From assembly GCF_049056525.1 (NCBI RefSeq), contig NZ_JBHUPT010000023.1:51850-115849 (forward strand): a stretch of DNA of 64,000 nucleotides. The letters run 5' to 3'. The stretch is from Leisingera coralii (GTDB lineage Bacteria; Pseudomonadota; Alphaproteobacteria; Rhodobacterales; Rhodobacteraceae). Below, one piece after another: positions 31,755-40,399 of this stretch. Every line of letters begins with the position of its first letter. The stretch's first letter is position 1. The notes below the pieces were generated by a model, which saw nothing but the letters and a program-made list of their open reading frames with translations, did no database searches and was not told the origin of the DNA. Made by a program: the position numbers and the translations under genes.

Positions 31755-33494
31755 TCACGCTTCGGCGGCGTCCTCCAGGCGCAGCTGGGGGCTTTGGCGG
31801 CCGCCCCAGGTGTTTATTTCCAGCCGTCCGGCAAAATGGAAGCGGGCGCCGCCGTGCTCCAGCAGCCGCGGGCCAAGGGCAGTGTCGAAAGCGCCAAAGC
31901 AGATCGCATCCACGCCGCCGCCCATACCGTCGCTGAGCGACAGTTTCAGGTGGCTTTCGCCGATCTTCTTGGCAAAGCGCACCTGCAGGTCGGGCAGCGC
32001 ATAGCGCGGGGCAGGGGCGCCGGCGCCAAAGGGGCCTGCCTGTTCGATCTGTCCGATCAGGTCCACCGTGGCGGCGCCGGGCATCAGGGCGCCGTCCAGT
32101 TTCAGATCCGCTGGGCCGCCCTGGCCTGCGCCCTGTTTGGCCAGCAGCTCGGTCAGCCGCTCCATGGCCGGTTCCAGCTTGTGCCGCATCACGGTGAGGC
32201 CCGCTGCCATCTTGTGGCCGCCGCCCTTGACCAGCAGGCCCTCAGCCGCCAGCCGCTGGATCGAGGCGCCAAGGTCGACGCCGGAGACCGAACGCCCCGA
32301 TCCCTTCCCCTCTTCCCCGTCAAAGCCGATGACAATCGCGGGCCGGTTGGCGGATTCTTTCAGGCGGGAGGCAACGATGCCCACGACGCCAGGGTGCCAG
32401 CCCTCGCCGGCGGCCCAGACAAGGGGGGCATCCAGCCCGCGTGCCTCGGCCTGGTCCAGCGCCGCGGCGCGCACCGCGTTTTCGATGTCGCGGCGTTCGG
32501 TGTTCAGCTGATCCAGCCGTTCGGCCAGGGCGGCGGCCTCATGCGGGTTGCCGGTGGACAACAGCCTTGCGCCCAGGTCTGCCTTGCCGATCCGGCCGCC
32601 GGCATTGACCCGCGGCCCCAGCAGAAAGCCGAGGTGATAGGTGGAGGGCGCCGAATCCATGCGGCTGACGTCGGACAGCGCCACCAGCCCGGGGCGTTTG
32701 CGCGCCGCCATGACCTTCAGCCCCTGGCGCACCAGCGCCCGGTTGGCGCCGATCAGGGGGGCCACGTCGGCGACGGTGGCCAGTGCCACCAGATCCAGCA
32801 GCGCCATCAGGTCCGGACCCTTTGCGCCTGCTTCGCGCATCTGCCGCCCGGCCTCGACCAGCATCAGGAACACCACGCCGGCGGCGCAGAAATAGCCCAG
32901 GTCGCCGCTTTCGTCCTGCCGGTTGGGGTTCACCACAGCGACGCACTCCGGCAGCGTCTCGCCGCCCAGGTGGTGGTCCAGCACGATCACATCGGCGCCC
33001 TTGGCGGCGGCGATCGGCTCATGGCTGAGGGTGCCGCAGTCGACGCAGATGATCAGGTCGTGAGCCGCGGCCAGCTCCTGCATGGCGGGCACATTGGGGC
33101 CATAACCCTCGTCGATGCGGTCGGGGATATAGAGCGTCGCCTCCAGCCCCATCTGGCGCAGCCAGACCAGCAGCAGCGCGGCGGAGCTGCCTCCGTCGAC
33201 GTCATAATCGGCAAAGACCGCAATCCGCTGCTTCAGCCGCACCGCCTGCAGGAAGCGGGCGGCGGCGGCTTCCATATCTTTCATCTCGCGCGGGTCGGGC
33301 AGCAGCTCCTTCAGCTTCGGCTCCAGGAATCCCTTGGCCTCCATCGCCGGAACGCCCCTGCGGGCCAGCACCTGGCAGACCGAACGGGGCAGGCCGGTCT
33401 GCTGCGCCATCATCTCCGACGCCCGGTCCACCTCCACGCCGGGCCCGACCCAGCGGCGCCCGCTCAAGGACTGCTCAACACCCAAAAAGCTCAT
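31755..33494 (-). CDS. recJ: Single-stranded-DNA-specific exonuclease RecJ
   Basis: This 579-residue 5'-3' exonuclease of the DHH family works in recombination and mismatch repair. It has motif I as FADYDVDGGSSAALL (about 88-102), motif 'CVDCGTLSHEP', the DHH motif in VLDHHLGGETLP (about 160-172) and the DHHA1 region 'SGRSVSGVDLGASIQRLA' with 'GGGHKMAAGLT'. Length is normal for the family. The next genes in the same direction are the tRNA-Glu array 105 bp on; glpX lies upstream on the same strand. Confidence 0.96.
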   Translation of the reverse strand: MSFLGVEQSLSGRRWVGPGVEVDRASEMMAQQTGLPRSVCQVLARRGVPAMEAKGFLEPKLKELLPDPREMKDMEAAAARFLQAVRLKQRIAVFADYDVDGGSSAALLLVWLRQMGLEATLYIPDRIDEGYGPNVPAMQELAAAHDLIICVDCGTLSHEPIAAAKGADVIVLDHHLGGETLPECVAVVNPNRQDESGDLGYFCAAGVVFLMLVEAGRQMREAGAKGPDLMALLDLVALATVADVAPLIGANRALVRQGLKVMAARKRPGLVALSDVSRMDSAPSTYHLGFLLGPRVNAGGRIGKADLGARLLSTGNPHEAAALAERLDQLNTERRDIENAVRAAALDQAEARGLDAPLVWAAGEGWHPGVVGIVASRLKESANRPAIVIGFDGEEGKGSGRSVSGVDLGASIQRLAAEGLLVKGGGHKMAAGLTVMRHKLEPAMERLTELLAKQGAGQGGPADLKLDGALMPGAATVDLIGQIEQAGPFGAGAPAPRYALPDLQVRFAKKIGESHLKLSLSDGMGGGVDAICFGAFDTALGPRLLEHGGARFHFAGRLEINTWGGRQSPQLRLEDAAEA

Positions 33495-33511
33495 CTTCTG
33501 CCCCCATGCGC

Positions 33512-33543
33512 AAAGGCCGGACCCAATGCGGATCCGGCCCTTT
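33512..33543 (-). terminator. Probable glpX terminator
   Basis: AAAGG-CCGGA and TCCGG-CCCTTT arms pair with one bulge across an 11-nt loop. In the glpX direction the stem ends in TTTG. It lies just upstream of recJ. Confidence 0.5.
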
Positions 33544-33596
33544 CATCTTTCTTCAAATACTCCCGCCGGAGGCAGCGGCGCAAGCCGCTTCCCGCC
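33542..33596 (-). repeat. Intergenic repeat, copy 3
   Basis: Read on the minus strand it has a GCGGC-TTGC-GCCGC hairpin followed by CTCCGGCGGGAGTATTTG and AAGAAAGATGAAA. The core GGAGTATTT...AAGA is shared with the copy at 50271-50330. It separates glpX from recJ. Confidence 0.7.
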
Positions 33597-33610
33597 CGCG
33601 GAGGACCGGC

Positions 33611-34597
33611 TTACATCTGATGCGGCGCCACCGGCGTGCGGTAGGACATGCGGCGCACCGAGCCGGTCTTGGAACGCATCAGCAGGGTGGTAGTCTCAAC
33701 CCAGCCGGGTTCGCGCTTGATGCGCGGCAGCAGCGAGCCGCCGGTCACGCCGGTGGCGGCAAAGATCACGTCCTGGGTGACCATCTCGTCGCGGGAATAG
33801 ATGCGGTCCAGGTCGGTGATGCCCGCCTTGGCAGCGCGGCCTTTTTCGTCCTCGTTGCGGAACAGCAGCCGGCCGAAGATCTGGCCGCCCATGCATTTCA
33901 GCGCAGCGGCTGCCAGCACGCCTTCCGGGGCGCCGCCCTGGCCCATGTACATGTCGATGCCGGTCACTTCGGATTCGGCGCAGTGCATGACGCCGGCCAC
34001 GTCGCCGTCGGTGATCAGGCGGATCGAGGCGCCGGTTTCGCGCACTTCCGCAATCATCGCTTCGTGGCGCGGGCGCTCCAGGATGCAGACGGTGATATCC
34101 GAGGGCGCGCAGCCCTTGGCCTTGGCCAGGGCCTCGACACGTTCGCGCGGGGACATGTCCAGCGACACCACGCCGTCGGCAAAGCCCGGGCCGATGGCCA
34201 GCTTGTCCATGTAGGTGTCCGGCGCGTGCAGCATCGAGCCGCGCGGGCCCATGGCAATCACGGTCAGCGCGTTGGGCATGTCCTTGGCGGTCAGGGTGGT
34301 GCCTTCCAGCGGATCGAGCGCGATGTCGACGCCGGGGCCGTTGCCGGTGCCGACTTCCTCGCCGATGTAGAGCATCGGGGCCTCGTCGCGCTCGCCTTCG
34401 CCGATCACCACCACGCCGGCGATGTCCAGCAGGTTCAGCTGCTCGCGCATGGCGTTCACGGCGGCCTGATCGGCGGCCTTTTCGTCGCCGCGGCCGATCA
34501 GCGAGGCAGAGGCCAGAGCGGCCTGCTCGGCAACGCGGGCGAGGCCCAGCGACAGCATGCGGTCATAAAAGGGCGCGTCAGAGGTGTTCGAGGTCAT
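33611..34597 (-). CDS. glpX: Class II fructose-1,6-bisphosphatase
   Basis: This 328-residue enzyme dephosphorylates fructose-1,6-bisphosphate in gluconeogenesis and, where present, the Calvin cycle. Family motifs: 'GVVVIGEGERDEAPMLYIGE' (about 61-80), DPLEGTT (about 94-100), 'GGAPEGVLAAAALKCMGGQ' (about 220-238). The length is normal. It lies 155 bp downstream of hom on the same strand, with a hairpin between, so co-transcription is possible but not evident. Confidence 0.95.
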   Translation of the reverse strand: MTSNTSDAPFYDRMLSLGLARVAEQAALASASLIGRGDEKAADQAAVNAMREQLNLLDIAGVVVIGEGERDEAPMLYIGEEVGTGNGPGVDIALDPLEGTTLTAKDMPNALTVIAMGPRGSMLHAPDTYMDKLAIGPGFADGVVSLDMSPRERVEALAKAKGCAPSDITVCILERPRHEAMIAEVRETGASIRLITDGDVAGVMHCAESEVTGIDMYMGQGGAPEGVLAAAALKCMGGQIFGRLLFRNEDEKGRAAKAGITDLDRIYSRDEMVTQDVIFAATGVTGGSLLPRIKREPGWVETTTLLMRSKTGSVRRMSYRTPVAPHQM

Positions 34598-34691
34598 ACC
34601 GGAAATCCTGTCTCAACGGGAAAGATGTGAATGGGCGTTTCAAGCCGAATAGCGCGGGCCGGGGCCGGGTCGCAAGGGGCGATAGCGCTTG

Positions 34692-34715
34692 CCGCGGCGG
34701 GAAAACCCCGCCGTG
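34692..34715 (-). terminator. Possible hom terminator
   Basis: CCGCGGCGGG and CCCGCCGTGG pair with one wobble around an AAAA loop, between hom and glpX. In the minus direction no clear T-run follows. Confidence 0.4.
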
Positions 34716-34752
34716 GCGCGCAAACTGGCCGTTTTCTGCGGTTGCGGACGGT

Positions 34753-36039
34753 TCAGACCTCTTCGATGCGCAGGGCGACGGGGGTGCCGTCGACCACATC
34801 GGTGGTGGTGAGGCCTTCGAGGGCTGCGTCCAGCGTGGCGCGGGTGCATTTGTGGGTGACGATCAGCACCGGTGCAACCGGCGCGGAGTGGCCGTACTGG
34901 CGCATCCGGTCGATGGAGACGCCGGCTTCGCCCAGGATTGCCGCCACCTTGGCCAGCGCGCCGGGTTTGTCCAGCAGCCCCATGCGCAGGTAGAAGGGCG
35001 CGGGCAGGCCGGTCTGGGCGGCGGGGGCCTCCTGCAGGGTTTCGGCCGGCTGGCCGAAGGTGGAAATCCGCAGGCCGCGGGCCAGGTCCAGCACATCGCC
35101 CATCACCGCGCTGGCGGTCGGGCCTTCGCCGGCACCGGGGCCGCGCAGCACCACCTGTTCGATCGAGTCGCCCTCGATCACCACCATGTTGGTGCCGCCT
35201 TCCAGCTGGCCCAGCGGCGAGTCGGCGGGCACCAGGCAGGGCGACATCCGCTGCTCCAGCCCGCGGGGAGAGCGCTGCGCCACCCCCAGAAGCTTGATGC
35301 GGTAGCCCATGTCGGCGGCGGCGTGGATGTCTTCCAGCTGGATGCGCTGGATGCCTTCCAGCTGCACGCTGTCAAAGTCGGGTTTGGTGCCGAAGGCGAT
35401 GGAGGCCAGGAGCGCCAGCTTGTGGCCCGCGTCGATGCCGCCCACGTCCAGGTTCGGGTCGGCCTCCAGATAGCCCAGGCGGCCGCATTCCTCGAACAGC
35501 GCGTTGTAGCCCTGCTCGGTGGCCTGCATCTGGGTCAGGATGTAGTTGCAGGTGCCGTTCATCACACCCATGACGCGGGTGATTTCATTGCCCGCCAGGC
35601 CTTCGGTCAGCGATTTGATCACCGGGATGCCGCCGGCGACGGCGGCCTCGAAGCGGATCACCCGGCCTGCGGCCTCGGCCTGTTCCGCCAGCGCCTGGCC
35701 GTGGATCGCCAGCAGCGCCTTGTTGGCGGTGACCACATCCTTGCCCGCGGCCAGCGCGGCCTCGGTCGCGGCCTTGGCGGCGCCGTCATGGCCGCCCATC
35801 AGCTCGACGAACACATCCACGTCGTCGCGCACGGCCAGCGCCACAGGGTCGGTTTCCCAGGCGTAGTCGCTCAGCGAGACGCCGCGGTTCTTGTTGGCGT
35901 TGCGGGCCGATACCGCGGAGATCACCACAGGGCGCCCGGTCCGTGCCTCCAGCAGCGCAGCATGGCGGCGGATGATCTTCACCACGCCGATGCCAACCGT
36001 GCCCAAACCTGCAATCCCAAGACGAAGCGGTTCTGTCAT
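34753..36039 (-). CDS. hom: Homoserine dehydrogenase
   Basis: This 428-residue NAD(P)-dependent enzyme makes homoserine for threonine, methionine and isoleucine synthesis. It has the Rossmann motif GIAGLGTVGIGVVKII (8-23), 'VVTANKALLA' around 104-113, the catalytic-domain block 'GGIPVIKSLTEGLAGNEI' (about 136-153), and a C-terminal ACT domain (about 350-425, 'DKPGALAKVAAILGEAGVSI') for feedback by amino acids. Length and order are normal. Start ATG with AGGACCTCC-type (purine-rich) leader on the coding strand. Confidence 0.96.
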   Translation of the reverse strand: MTEPLRLGIAGLGTVGIGVVKIIRRHAALLEARTGRPVVISAVSARNANKNRGVSLSDYAWETDPVALAVRDDVDVFVELMGGHDGAAKAATEAALAAGKDVVTANKALLAIHGQALAEQAEAAGRVIRFEAAVAGGIPVIKSLTEGLAGNEITRVMGVMNGTCNYILTQMQATEQGYNALFEECGRLGYLEADPNLDVGGIDAGHKLALLASIAFGTKPDFDSVQLEGIQRIQLEDIHAAADMGYRIKLLGVAQRSPRGLEQRMSPCLVPADSPLGQLEGGTNMVVIEGDSIEQVVLRGPGAGEGPTASAVMGDVLDLARGLRISTFGQPAETLQEAPAAQTGLPAPFYLRMGLLDKPGALAKVAAILGEAGVSIDRMRQYGHSAPVAPVLIVTHKCTRATLDAALEGLTTTDVVDGTPVALRIEEV

Positions 36040-36154
36040 AGCTGGAGGTCCTTTATTCCGAAATGCTCAGCCCCGCCTTATCGGGTTCGGCGCGAGCGTG
36101 CAACGCCGCTGCCGCATGCAGCGGGGAGAAGCAGAGGAGAATGCCGGGAAGCGG

Positions 36155-36409
36155 TCAGAATTCGGCGTTTTTCACCGCTTCGGCGCGGCGCTGCAGCCGG
36201 GCGCTGCGGGCATCGAGCTCTTCCTGCAGCTCTTCGCCGGCCTGCTGCGGCGGCTCCAGCGGCTCCAGCGCGTCATCCAGCGGCAGCAGCCTGGGGTAGC
36301 CCGCGTTGCGCAAGTCGGGGGTCAGCCGGTCCTCCAGCTCGGGCACCCGGGTGCAGGCGGCAGCACCTGCCAAAGCCAGGAGGAAAGTGATCCGTGCCCA
36401 CGTCTGCAT
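36155..36409 (-). CDS. Small lipoprotein-like hypothetical protein
   Basis: This 84-residue protein has a signal peptide (about 1-18) ending in LAGAAAC, a lipobox-like site without the preferred residue at -3. A proline-rich and then charged, helical C-terminal half (about 45-84) follows. It precedes hom on the same strand with a 115-bp gap. It resembles small envelope proteins common in Rhodobacterales; the role is unknown. Confidence 0.65.
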   Translation of the reverse strand: MQTWARITFLLALAGAAACTRVPELEDRLTPDLRNAGYPRLLPLDDALEPLEPPQQAGEELQEELDARSARLQRRAEAVKNAEF

Positions 36410-36547
36410 TGCCTAAACCCCTTGTTCCGCTTTGCCGGTTCTAGGGGCTCCGGCGCGCCGGTACAATTGATTTCCCGCCGCAGCGGGGCGTTGGCTTTGC
36501 CGGCCGCTGCGGTTACAGAGGACGGCGGCTGCATTCGCTCTTTTATA

Positions 36548-36561
36548 TGAACACTTGTTCA
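36548..36561. promoter_or_regulatory. TetR-type operator candidate
   Basis: TGAAC-ACTT-GTTCA is a perfect 5-bp inverted repeat 15 bp before the preferred ATG of the TetR gene. The distal ATG at 36547 lies within it, so that start is unlikely. The site suggests autoregulation. Confidence 0.55.
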
Positions 36562-36576
36562 GTTATTGTTGCGGGC

Positions 36577-37164
36577 ATGGCACGCACCCAAGGTTCCCAT
36601 TCCGATATCACCGGCCCCCGCATCCGCGAGGCGGCTTTGCGGCTGTTTGCCCAGCATGGCTATGCCGCCGTGTCGATGCGCCAGATCGCCAAGGAGGTCG
36701 GAGTGCAGGCCGGGGCGCTGTACAATTACACGCCGGACAAGCAGAGCCTGCTGTTCAGCCTGATGTCCAGCCACATGGAAGAGCTGCAGGCCGCCTGGGA
36801 CGCGGTGCCGCGGGCGGCAGGGGCGATGGAGCGGCTGCGGGCCTTCACCGGGTTCCACATCCGCTTTCACCTGGAACGCCCGGATGCGGTGTTCATCGCC
36901 TACATGGAGCTGCGCAACCTGACGGAGGAAAACTTCACCGTCATCGAATCGCTGCGCCGCGACTATGAAAACGGGGTGGAGGGGATCCTGAAGGAAGGTG
37001 TGGAGCAGGGGGTGTTCTCCATCGCCGACACCAAGATCGCAACGCTGGCGGTGATTGCGATGCTGAACGGGGTCAACACCTGGTACCGCTCCGAAGGGCG
37101 GCTCTCGCTGGATGAGGTGGAGCGGGTCTATTGGGACATGGTGCAGAAGGCGGTCAGCGCATGA
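36577..37164 (+). CDS. TetR/AcrR family regulator
   Basis: This 195-residue regulator has an N-terminal helix-turn-helix (about 12-58, 'AALRLFAQHGYAAVSMRQIAKEVGVQ' in two blocks, 'GALYNYTPDKQSLLFSLM') and a helical C-terminal ligand domain with 'FHLERPDAVFIAYMELRNL', as in TetR_C regulators of acyl-CoA or lipid genes. I start at the second ATG (36577) because the first lies in the operator-like repeat. The stop overlaps the next ATG, coupling it to a GNAT gene. The ligand is unknown. Confidence 0.85.
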   Translation: MARTQGSHSDITGPRIREAALRLFAQHGYAAVSMRQIAKEVGVQAGALYNYTPDKQSLLFSLMSSHMEELQAAWDAVPRAAGAMERLRAFTGFHIRFHLERPDAVFIAYMELRNLTEENFTVIESLRRDYENGVEGILKEGVEQGVFSIADTKIATLAVIAMLNGVNTWYRSEGRLSLDEVERVYWDMVQKAVSA

Positions 37165-37640
37165 GCCTGCTGGAGCTGCAGACCAGCCGCCTGCGCGCGG
37201 GGCGATGGCAGGATCTGACGGCAGCGGATCTGGCAGGGCTGTTTGCGCCGGAGGTGGTGCAATGGCTGCCGGAGGGCTTCCAGGCGCAGGGCAGCGATCA
37301 GGCGCGGCGGGACTTCCTGGCAGCGGTGGCGCAGCAGGCTGAGGTGATTGGATTGCGCGCGGCGGAGGGGCAGGGCATCGGGCTGCTGATCCTGTCGTAC
37401 CCGGAGGACGGCAGCAAAACCCGCAACCTGGGCTATCTGTTAGCCGAGGCTGCCTGGGGCCAGGGGCTGGCGAGCGAACTCCTCAGCGGGTTGCAGGCGC
37501 ATTTCAGCGGCAGCGGCATTTGCCTGAGCGGCGGTGTCATGCAGGAGAACGCGGCCTCGGCCCGGGTGCTGGAGAAGGCGGGTTTCACGCCGCAGCCTGC
37601 GGGCGGGGAGACTGTCTACAGCTGGTGCGCGGACGGCTGA
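37161..37640 (+). CDS. GNAT family N-acetyltransferase
   Basis: This 159-residue protein is a RimJ/RimL-like GNAT: 'LQTSRLRAGRWQDLTAADL' at the N-terminus, the acetyl-CoA loop 'AAWGQGLASELLSGL' (about 102-116) and 'ENAASARVLEKAGFTPQ' near the C-terminus. It overlaps the TetR stop (ATGA). Its substrate is unknown; being coupled to TetR suggests it is controlled by it. Confidence 0.88.
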   Translation: MSLLELQTSRLRAGRWQDLTAADLAGLFAPEVVQWLPEGFQAQGSDQARRDFLAAVAQQAEVIGLRAAEGQGIGLLILSYPEDGSKTRNLGYLLAEAAWGQGLASELLSGLQAHFSGSGICLSGGVMQENAASARVLEKAGFTPQPAGGETVYSWCADG

Positions 37641-37660
37641 GGCTCGCAAGGGGGCGGGTT

Positions 37661-37963
37661 TCAGCTCAGCAGGCCGATCATGTCGTAGTGGTCGATCTGG
37701 CGGCTCAGCACCATCGGGTCCTCTTCCGGCAGCACGTGAGGCTGCTCCCAGTCCTCGCCGGCGAAGGCCTGCAGGGCTTCGATGCTCTCCCACACCATCA
37801 CCACGCAGAAGGTGGCCGGCGAATCCGGCCGCGGCAGGCCGGCCGTGACCGAGACCAGCCCCGGCTGGCGGCGCACGTGCGGCACGGCGGTGTTGGTCAG
37901 GAAGTCCTTGAATTCTCTGATCTTGTCGTCGCGGACGGTGGCGCGGAACACCCGGATGATCAT
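37661..37963 (-). CDS. Antibiotic biosynthesis monooxygenase (ABM) domain protein
   Basis: This 100-residue ferredoxin-like-fold protein has the ABM pattern: 'IIRVFRATVRDDKIREFKDFL', 'QPGLVSVTAGLPRPD', 'FCVVMVWESIEALQAFAG'. Such domains are usually dimeric and act as small monooxygenases, heme-degrading enzymes or unknown. The ATG at 37961-37963 with a GGGGGGAGAC leader is preferred over the in-frame upstream ATG. It is convergent with the GNAT gene. Confidence 0.82.
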   Translation of the reverse strand: MIIRVFRATVRDDKIREFKDFLTNTAVPHVRRQPGLVSVTAGLPRPDSPATFCVVMVWESIEALQAFAGEDWEQPHVLPEEDPMVLSRQIDHYDMIGLLS

Positions 37964-38035
37964 GTCTCCCCCCATCTGATCGTTGGACGGAGGGAGTATA
38001 TCACATCACGGGCCCGATTGGCGGCCCGCGGCCGG

Positions 38036-38947
38036 TCAGTGCGCGGGTTTGATGAAGGTCCCGTTGCGCAGGTCGCGGAAAGCCTGGTGCAGTTCGGCCT
38101 GGGTATTCATGACGATCGGCCCGTGCCAGGCTACCGGCTCATTGATCGGCGCGCCGGAGATCAGCAGGAAGCGTACGCCTTCGGGGCCTGCCTGCACGGT
38201 GATCCCGTCGCCGGTGCCAAAGCGGATCAGGGTGCGGTCGCCGGACAGGTCGCGGATGTTGACCTCCTGTCCTGCGACCTCCTTCTCCAGCAGCACCCCT
38301 TGCGGCGCTGAGGCATCGGCAAAGGCACCCTCGCCTTCGAACACATAGGCGAACGCCCGGCGGTAGGTGTCGACCGGCAGGGTCTTTTTGACGCCCGCCG
38401 GGACGTAGACGTCCAGGTACTGCGGGTCGGCGGCAATGCCGTCCACCAGGCCGCGCTTGCCCCAGAAGTCGCCGGCGATCACCTTCACGCGGGTGCCGTC
38501 ATCGTCGATGATCTCGGGGATGTCGGTGCCCTTCACGTCCTGGTAGCGCGGCGTGGTCATCTTCTGGCTGGCGGGCAGGTTGCCCCACAGCTGGAAGCCG
38601 TGCATCTGGCCCCTGGCGTTGCCCGAGGGCATCTCCTGATGCAGGATGCCCGACCCGGCGGTCATCCACTGCACGTCGCCCGCCCCGAGGGTGCCGGCGT
38701 TGCCCAGCGAGTCGCCATGTTCCACGGAGCCGGCCAGCACATAGGTGATGGTTTCGATGCCGCGGTGCGGGTGCCAGGGGAAGCCGCGCAGGTAGTCCTC
38801 CGGGTTCTCGTTGCGGAAGTCGTCGAACAGCAGGAACGGGTCCAGCTCCGACGGGTCCTGAAAGCCGAAAGCACGGTGCAGCTTGACGCCGGCGCCCTCG
38901 GTATGGGGCTGGGCGGCGCGGGTTTCGAGAATGGGTCTGAGGGACAT
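38036..38947 (-). CDS. Pirin family protein
   Basis: This 303-residue bicupin has the pirin metal site in 'GFPWHPHRGIETITYVLAG' (about 54-72) and 'SGILHQEMP' (about 99-107), giving the His3-Glu iron ligands. The second cupin carries 'IRFGTGDGITVQAGPEG'. Some pirins are quercetin dioxygenases or redox-linked regulators; the role here is unknown. Length is normal. Confidence 0.92.
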   Translation of the reverse strand: MSLRPILETRAAQPHTEGAGVKLHRAFGFQDPSELDPFLLFDDFRNENPEDYLRGFPWHPHRGIETITYVLAGSVEHGDSLGNAGTLGAGDVQWMTAGSGILHQEMPSGNARGQMHGFQLWGNLPASQKMTTPRYQDVKGTDIPEIIDDDGTRVKVIAGDFWGKRGLVDGIAADPQYLDVYVPAGVKKTLPVDTYRRAFAYVFEGEGAFADASAPQGVLLEKEVAGQEVNIRDLSGDRTLIRFGTGDGITVQAGPEGVRFLLISGAPINEPVAWHGPIVMNTQAELHQAFRDLRNGTFIKPAH

Positions 38948-39161
38948 CTCAATGCCTCCTGTAAACGTTGACTGCGGCTAAGATAGGATGTGCGCGCCAC
39001 CCTGAAACCTGTTGCCGGACACGGGGGCTGTGCGCAGGTGAACAGATGCCCCCGCAGCCCGCAGGGCTGCCCGGCCCAACGGGACGCGGTGCCGCAGGCA
39101 CCAAGGACGGGCGGGAGCATTGCCGTTGCCGGGTGCAGGCCCTGCGGGGTAGCCTGAGCAG

Positions 39162-40349
39162 ATGACACAAGCTCCCGATCCCCTGCTGCAGCTGCCGCCG
39201 GACCGCCTGCTGGGCGCCTTGCGGCTGATCTCCTACATGCTGGAGGAGGGGCGCTCCGCCGCGGATCCGGATCAGGTGCTGGAGAAGATGTGCGATATGA
39301 TCCGGGCGGTGGGGGTGCCGCTGCAGCGGGCCGCCTCCATCGTGCAGCTGCTGCATGCCGAGGCGGTGGCCAGCGCCCGCTTCTGGGAGCACGGCAAGGG
39401 CACCCGCAGCGAATTGTTCCCGTTCAACGAGGACAGCGGCGACGGCTATGCCCGCTCGCCGGCTGCCGATGTGCACCGTACCGGCGAATGGGTGATCCTG
39501 TGGCTGCCGGACACGCCGGACGGCCGCTATGGCATCGTCCCGGACCTGAAGGCGGAGGGATACACTCACTACATCATGGCGCCGGTGTTCATGGGGATCG
39601 GCACGGCGGGCATCTTCAGTTTTGCCACCCAGTCAGCGGAAGGGTTCTCTGACGAAGACATCCGCTTTCTGCGTGCGGTGTTTCCGGCACTGGCCGCCTG
39701 CCAGGAGGTTCTCTCCACCGCCCGCACCATGAAGGAAGTGCTGCGGATCTACGTCGGCGAGGAGCCGCAGCGGCGGATTATGTCGGGCGATGTACACCGG
39801 GGCGAGGTGATGCGGATCCGCTCCGCCATCCTGTTTGCCGACATGCGCCGCTTTACCGAACTGACCGCAGGCATGAGCGCGGAACAGGCGACCGGCCTGC
39901 TCAATGCCTATTACGACTGCATCGTGCCGCCGGTGGAGGCCGCGGGCGGCGAGGTGCTGAAACTGATCGGCGATGGCATCCTGGCGGTGTTCCGCGCCGA
40001 AGAGGACGGGGCGCGGATCTGTGCCCAGGCGCTTGCCGCGGCGCGTGAAGGCCTGGCGCGGGTCGCCGCCCGTTCTGACCCGCCGCAATTCGAGGTTGGC
40101 ACCGCGCTGCACTTCGGCGAGGTGGCGTTTGGCAACGTGGGGTCGGGGATGCGGCTGGATTACACGGTGATCGGCCGCGACGTGAACCTGGCGGCGCGGG
40201 TGGCGGAGCTGTGCGGCGCCAGGGATGAACCGCTGCTGGTGTCGTCGGAGTTCCGGCAGCGGGCGGGGCTGGAGGGGCGGTCTCTGGGAGAGCAGCGGCT
40301 GAAAGGGCTGCAGGCACCGGAGGAGGTGTTTGCGGTTGCGCTGGAGTGA
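39162..40349 (+). CDS. Class III adenylate/guanylate cyclase
   Basis: This 395-residue cytoplasmic protein has an N-terminal GAF-like sensory region (about 1-185) and a C-terminal cyclase homology domain (about 210-390). The catalytic metal aspartates are in 'ILFADMRRFTEL' and 'LKLIGDGILAVF', and the transition-state residues appear in 'GRDVNLAARVAEL'. It lacks transmembrane segments. It likely makes cAMP in response to an unknown cue. It stands alone, between pirin (divergent) and the Rdh-like gene (convergent). Confidence 0.9.
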   Translation: MTQAPDPLLQLPPDRLLGALRLISYMLEEGRSAADPDQVLEKMCDMIRAVGVPLQRAASIVQLLHAEAVASARFWEHGKGTRSELFPFNEDSGDGYARSPAADVHRTGEWVILWLPDTPDGRYGIVPDLKAEGYTHYIMAPVFMGIGTAGIFSFATQSAEGFSDEDIRFLRAVFPALAACQEVLSTARTMKEVLRIYVGEEPQRRIMSGDVHRGEVMRIRSAILFADMRRFTELTAGMSAEQATGLLNAYYDCIVPPVEAAGGEVLKLIGDGILAVFRAEEDGARICAQALAAAREGLARVAARSDPPQFEVGTALHFGEVAFGNVGSGMRLDYTVIGRDVNLAARVAELCGARDEPLLVSSEFRQRAGLEGRSLGEQRLKGLQAPEEVFAVALE

Positions 40350-40370
40350 GCGCTGTCTGGGAATTCGACA

Positions 40371-40390
40371 AAGGGCCGCAAGCGGCCCGG
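40371..40390. terminator. Terminator between the cyclase and Rdh-like genes
   Basis: GGGCCGC AA GCGGCCC hairpin between convergent genes; in the minus direction it is followed by TTTGTC. Confidence 0.6.
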
Positions 40391-40399
40391 GCAATGATT

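Noticed and set aside
34753..36039. Threonine/methionine leader or riboswitch upstream of hom
   Set aside because: The 115-bp gap before hom shows no Thr/Ile-rich leader peptide and no SAM riboswitch core.
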